Assembly: GCF_014193675.1 (NCBI RefSeq) | Contig: NZ_BLXZ01000006.1 | Coordinates: forward strand, 310,553-374,552 | DNA: 64,000 nt | Source of the DNA: Geomonas limicola | GTDB lineage: Bacteria > Desulfobacterota > Desulfuromonadia > Geobacterales > Geobacteraceae | Reading direction: 5' to 3' | Part shown: piece by piece, positions 61,239 through 64,000 of the stretch | Layout: every line of letters begins with the position of its first letter | Position numbering within the stretch: the stretch's first letter is position 1 | Position numbers and translations under genes: made by a program | Notes under the pieces: model-generated | Told to the model about the DNA's origin: nothing | The model's database searches: none | The model's input: the letters and a program-made list of their open reading frames with translations, nothing else

Positions 61239-62861
61239 ATGAGCGAGAGATCGGTCCACCACCTGCTTGAGAACAGCGCACGTTTGCATCCCCAGCGGAT
61301 CGCGCTGGTCCACGACAGCGAACGGGTAAGCTACGGCAGGCTGAACCAGGAGGCAAACCGCCTGGCAAGCTTTTTATTGCAACAGGGGGTGACTGCCGGA
61401 GAGCGGGTCGTAATGCTCCTGGAGAACAGCCAAAGCTACGTGGTGAGCTACTACGGGATTCTGAAAGCCCAAGCGGTTGCGGTACCGCTCAACCCGGAAC
61501 TTAAGGCCGAAGGGCTTAAAGAGCTTTTGCGGGAGCTGGAGCCGCGGGTGGTGATCGTGAGCCGGAAAGCGGAGCACGCCCTCAGGGAGTGCGATCCGGA
61601 CAGCCTGGGGATCTCGCTGGTCCTGGTGAAGGAACCGGGGCTTGCCTGGAGCGGAGAGCATGCCCGGATCGTCGTGTGGGAGCAGGCCCTGGAACAGGGT
61701 GAGCCGGACGACCCCAGCTACTCCGGAACGCCGGACCGGCTGGCGAGCATCATCTACACCTCCGGTTCCACGGGAAAACCGAAGGGAGTGATGCTGTCGC
61801 ACCGTAACATCGTTGCCAACACCGATTCCATCGTGGCCTACCTCGGGTTGACCGAGCGGGATATCCAGATGGTGGTGCTCCCCTTGTTCTACGTGATGGG
61901 AAAGTCGCTCTTGAACACCCATGTTGCGGTGGGGGGGACGCTGGTCTTGAACAACAACTTCGCCTATCCCGCCTCGGTGATCGCCCAGATGGCGTCCGAA
62001 AGGGTAACGGGCTTCTCCGGGGTCCCGGCGACCTACGCCTACCTCTTGCACCGCTCGCCTCTGGCGGCCTTCCGGGACCGGCTCTCCGAGCTGCGCTACT
62101 GTACGCAGGCCGGCGGCCATATGTCGCGGCAGATCAAGGAACAGCTCATCCAGGTGCTGCCGCCGCACACCAGGCTCTTCGTGATGTACGGTGCCACCGA
62201 GGCCGCGGCACGGCTGAGCTACGTGGAGCCGGAGCGGCTTCGGGAAAAGATGGAATCGATCGGCAGACCGATACCCGGGGTCACCATGCGGGTGGTGGAC
62301 GACCAGGGGCGCGAAGTGGCTCAGGGAGAGTCGGGGGAGCTCGTCGCCTGTGGCGCAAACATCATGCTCGGCTACTGGCGCGACCCCGAGGCGACCGCGC
62401 GGGCCCTGGACCGCAACGGCTACCACACCGGCGACCTGGGCTACCAGGATGCAGACGGCTACCTCTACGTCACCGGCCGCAAGGACGACCTGCTCAAGGT
62501 TGGCGGGCACCGCATCGACCCGCAGGAGATCGAGGACGCCCTGATGGCGAGCGGCCAGCTCCTCGAGGTCGCGGTGCTCGGCGTGCAGGACGAACTCCTG
62601 GGTAAACGGCTGGTGGCCCTGGCAGTGCCGCTTGACGCGCAGACCCCGGCGGGGACTATCTTGGCCTGCTGCCTGGACCGGCTGCCGCGCCACAAGCTCC
62701 CCGGCGAGATCCGGTTCGTCCAGGCGCTTCCCAAGTATCCCAGCAGCAAGACCGACCGACCGGGCTGCCTAGCGCTCTTTCACTCCCTGGGCGCAGACGC
62801 CGGCTCCGTGCGGCCTCAAGCAGTGCAACCCGGGGCCGCAGACGAGGAGGTACATCCATGA
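61239..62861 (+). CDS. AMP-dependent acyl/amino-acid ligase
   Basis: A 540-residue class I adenylate-forming enzyme. P-loop IIYTSGSTGKPKGVMLSH, the MYGATEAAARL motif, GYHTGDLGYQDADGYLYVTGRKDDLLKVGG hinge and the C-terminal catalytic Lys in YPSSKTDR are present. It activates a carboxylic acid as adenylate and probably loads the ACP encoded two genes downstream. ATG 61239 has AGAGGAG before it and replaces a start inside asnB. Its 3' end overlaps the nadE-like gene in ATGA. Confidence 0.93.
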   Translation: MSERSVHHLLENSARLHPQRIALVHDSERVSYGRLNQEANRLASFLLQQGVTAGERVVMLLENSQSYVVSYYGILKAQAVAVPLNPELKAEGLKELLRELEPRVVIVSRKAEHALRECDPDSLGISLVLVKEPGLAWSGEHARIVVWEQALEQGEPDDPSYSGTPDRLASIIYTSGSTGKPKGVMLSHRNIVANTDSIVAYLGLTERDIQMVVLPLFYVMGKSLLNTHVAVGGTLVLNNNFAYPASVIAQMASERVTGFSGVPATYAYLLHRSPLAAFRDRLSELRYCTQAGGHMSRQIKEQLIQVLPPHTRLFVMYGATEAAARLSYVEPERLREKMESIGRPIPGVTMRVVDDQGREVAQGESGELVACGANIMLGYWRDPEATARALDRNGYHTGDLGYQDADGYLYVTGRKDDLLKVGGHRIDPQEIEDALMASGQLLEVAVLGVQDELLGKRLVALAVPLDAQTPAGTILACCLDRLPRHKLPGEIRFVQALPKYPSSKTDRPGCLALFHSLGADAGSVRPQAVQPGAADEEVHP

Positions 62862-63853
62862 ACGGTAGCACCCCTTTCTCCCGGCACCTTCTGCACCTCA
62901 ACCCCGAACTCGAGGTTGACCGTATCTGCCGGCGTATCCGGGAACTCATGCTTTCCCAGGTCAAGCGGCGCGGCCTGGTGGTGGGACTTTCCGGCGGGAT
63001 AGACTCCAGCGTCACCGCCGCCCTGGCTGCCCGGGCCCTGGGGACGGAACGGGTACTGGGTCTGGAGATGCCCGAGCGCCACTCGGCCGAGGAGAGCCTG
63101 AGACTCAGCAGCAGCGTGGCCGGCACCCTGGGGATCCAAACGGTCCGGGAGGAGATCTCGGACACCCTGGAATCGGTCGGATTTTACCGCAAGTACGAGG
63201 ATGCCGTGCGCCAGGTGGTGCCGGAGTACGGGGCCGGGTGGAAATCGAAGATCGTCACGAGCGGCATCACGGCAAGTGCCACCATCACCGCCTTCTCGAT
63301 CGTGGTGCAGGCCCCGGACGGCGCCCAGTTGAAAAGACGGCTCCCCTTCAAGCCCTACCTGGAGATCGTCGCAGCGACCAACTTCAAACAGCGCATCAGG
63401 AAGATGCTGGAGTACTACCATGCCGACCGGTTGCACTACGCCGTGGCCGGCACACCGAACCGCCTGGAGTACGACCAGGGGTTCTTCGTGAAGCTTGGGG
63501 ACGGGGCCGCCGATCTCAAGCCGATCGCGCACCTCTACAAGACCCAGGTGTACCAGGTGGCGGAGTACCTGGGCATCCCCGAGGAGATCAGGCGCAGACG
63601 CCCGACCACCGACACCTACTCGCTCACCCAGGGGCAGGACGAGTTCTACTTTTCACTCCCTTTCGACCAGATGGACCTCTGCCTGTTCGGGAAGAACCAC
63701 GCCGTGCCGGCTCTCGAGGTGGCCGCGGCGCTCGGGATCACCGAACAGCAGGTCGAACTGGTGTATCGGGACATCGACGTCAAGCGGGCCACCACACGCT
63801 ACCTGCACCTGCCGCCGCTTCTGGTGGACCGGGTGGAGTGGCAGGAGGAGTGA
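62858..63853 (+). CDS. nadE: NAD synthase (NadE)-like ATP pyrophosphatase
   Basis: A 331-residue N-type ATP pyrophosphatase. The PP-loop VVGLSGGIDSSVTAALAAR, the AGTPNRLEYDQGFFVKLGDG segment and HLYKTQVYQVAEYLGIPEEI match ammonia-dependent NAD synthases; a C-terminal extension with TRYLHLPPLL is additional. Ordinary NadE makes NAD from deamido-NAD. Being locked between an acyl ligase (ATGA overlap) and an ACP, it may instead amidate a cassette-specific carboxylate. The symbol reflects family only. Confidence 0.82.
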   Translation: MNGSTPFSRHLLHLNPELEVDRICRRIRELMLSQVKRRGLVVGLSGGIDSSVTAALAARALGTERVLGLEMPERHSAEESLRLSSSVAGTLGIQTVREEISDTLESVGFYRKYEDAVRQVVPEYGAGWKSKIVTSGITASATITAFSIVVQAPDGAQLKRRLPFKPYLEIVAATNFKQRIRKMLEYYHADRLHYAVAGTPNRLEYDQGFFVKLGDGAADLKPIAHLYKTQVYQVAEYLGIPEEIRRRRPTTDTYSLTQGQDEFYFSLPFDQMDLCLFGKNHAVPALEVAAALGITEQQVELVYRDIDVKRATTRYLHLPPLLVDRVEWQEE

Positions 63854-63883
63854 GCTGGCCAGGAACCAAGGGAGGACACCCAC

Positions 63884-64000
63884 ATGAGACTTCAGGAGGA
63901 AATCAGGCAGTTCATCGTCGATACCTTTCTCTTCGGGGAAGATGGCGGTCTTAAAGACGACAGCTCGTTTCTCGAGGAGGGGATCGTGGATTCCACGGGG
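63884..64000 (+). CDS. Acyl carrier protein, 3' end cut by the window
   Basis: The first 39 codons are visible. The reading MRLQEEIRQFIVDTFLFGEDGG...DDSSFLEEGIVDSTG is that of an acyl or peptidyl carrier protein; the Ser in GIVDSTG is the expected phosphopantetheine site. GGGAGG precedes the ATG, and it lies 30 bp after the nadE-like gene. It probably carries the acid activated by the ligase at 61239. Confidence 0.85.
   Translation, partial: MRLQEEIRQFIVDTFLFGEDGGLKDDSSFLEEGIVDSTG

Overview
The window looks like a chromosomal segment of a Geobacteraceae-type bacterium (Geobacter/Geomonas-like, Desulfuromonadia). This is inferred from content, not from a database search: GC-rich backbone genes, a Dcu-type dicarboxylate transporter beside two-component kinases, a hybrid cluster protein, a chemotaxis operon with FliA-like promoters, and a GEMM-I riboswitch of the type recalled from Geobacter. 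No tRNA, rRNA, CRISPR array, transposase or phage gene was seen.

Layout. (1) 1-10.2 kb: a MarR regulator, YceI, pirin and a LigB-type dioxygenase; small proteins; a ferredoxin-nitroreductase facing an MFS transporter across a 14-bp perfect palindrome; a thiamine-binding-type protein; a pseudo-receiver/PilZ protein; a NlpC/P60 lipoprotein. (2) 10.2-18.5 kb: a sensing and transport module. A periplasmic-binding-domain histidine kinase and a sigma-54 activator precede a Dcu transporter with a well-matched sigma-54 promoter, upstream of which lie four copies of ATAAC-N5-GTTAT. A second binding-domain hybrid kinase follows. (3) 18.5-24.8 kb: hybrid cluster protein with an FNR-type dyad, an orphan membrane-anchored TAXI protein, and an MFS/LysR divergent pair. 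(4) 24.8-35.6 kb: a minus-strand chemotaxis region in two transcription units, STAS-cheA-cheW-mcp-cheR and cheD-cheB-kinase-cheY-like-cheB-like, each preceded by a FliA-like promoter candidate. (5) 36-54.4 kb: visibly AT-richer DNA carrying a DUF255 protein, a Crp/Fnr regulator and a polysaccharide locus: sugar transferase, sugar modification, Wza-type export lipoprotein, Wzz-type chain-length protein, ExeA-like ATPase, CpsD-like protein, WecG/TagA transferase, Wzy-like polymerase and four more glycosyltransferases. No Wzx flippase was seen. (6) 54.5-58 kb: two exported repeat or beta-helix proteins on the minus strand behind a GEMM-I (c-di-GMP or cGAMP) riboswitch with an overlapping terminator and a 41-codon ORF. 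(7) 58-64 kb: rfbA and an asnB / acyl-ligase / nadE-like / acyl-carrier-protein cassette cut by the window end.

Recurring theme: cyclic-dinucleotide and phosphorelay control of surface structures and transport. The strongest leads are the sigma-54/dyad array, the GEMM riboswitch with its micro-ORF, the CpsD-like protein lacking the Walker lysine, the sugar transferase with a degenerate GGDEF-like front domain, and the asnB-ligase-nadE-ACP cassette.
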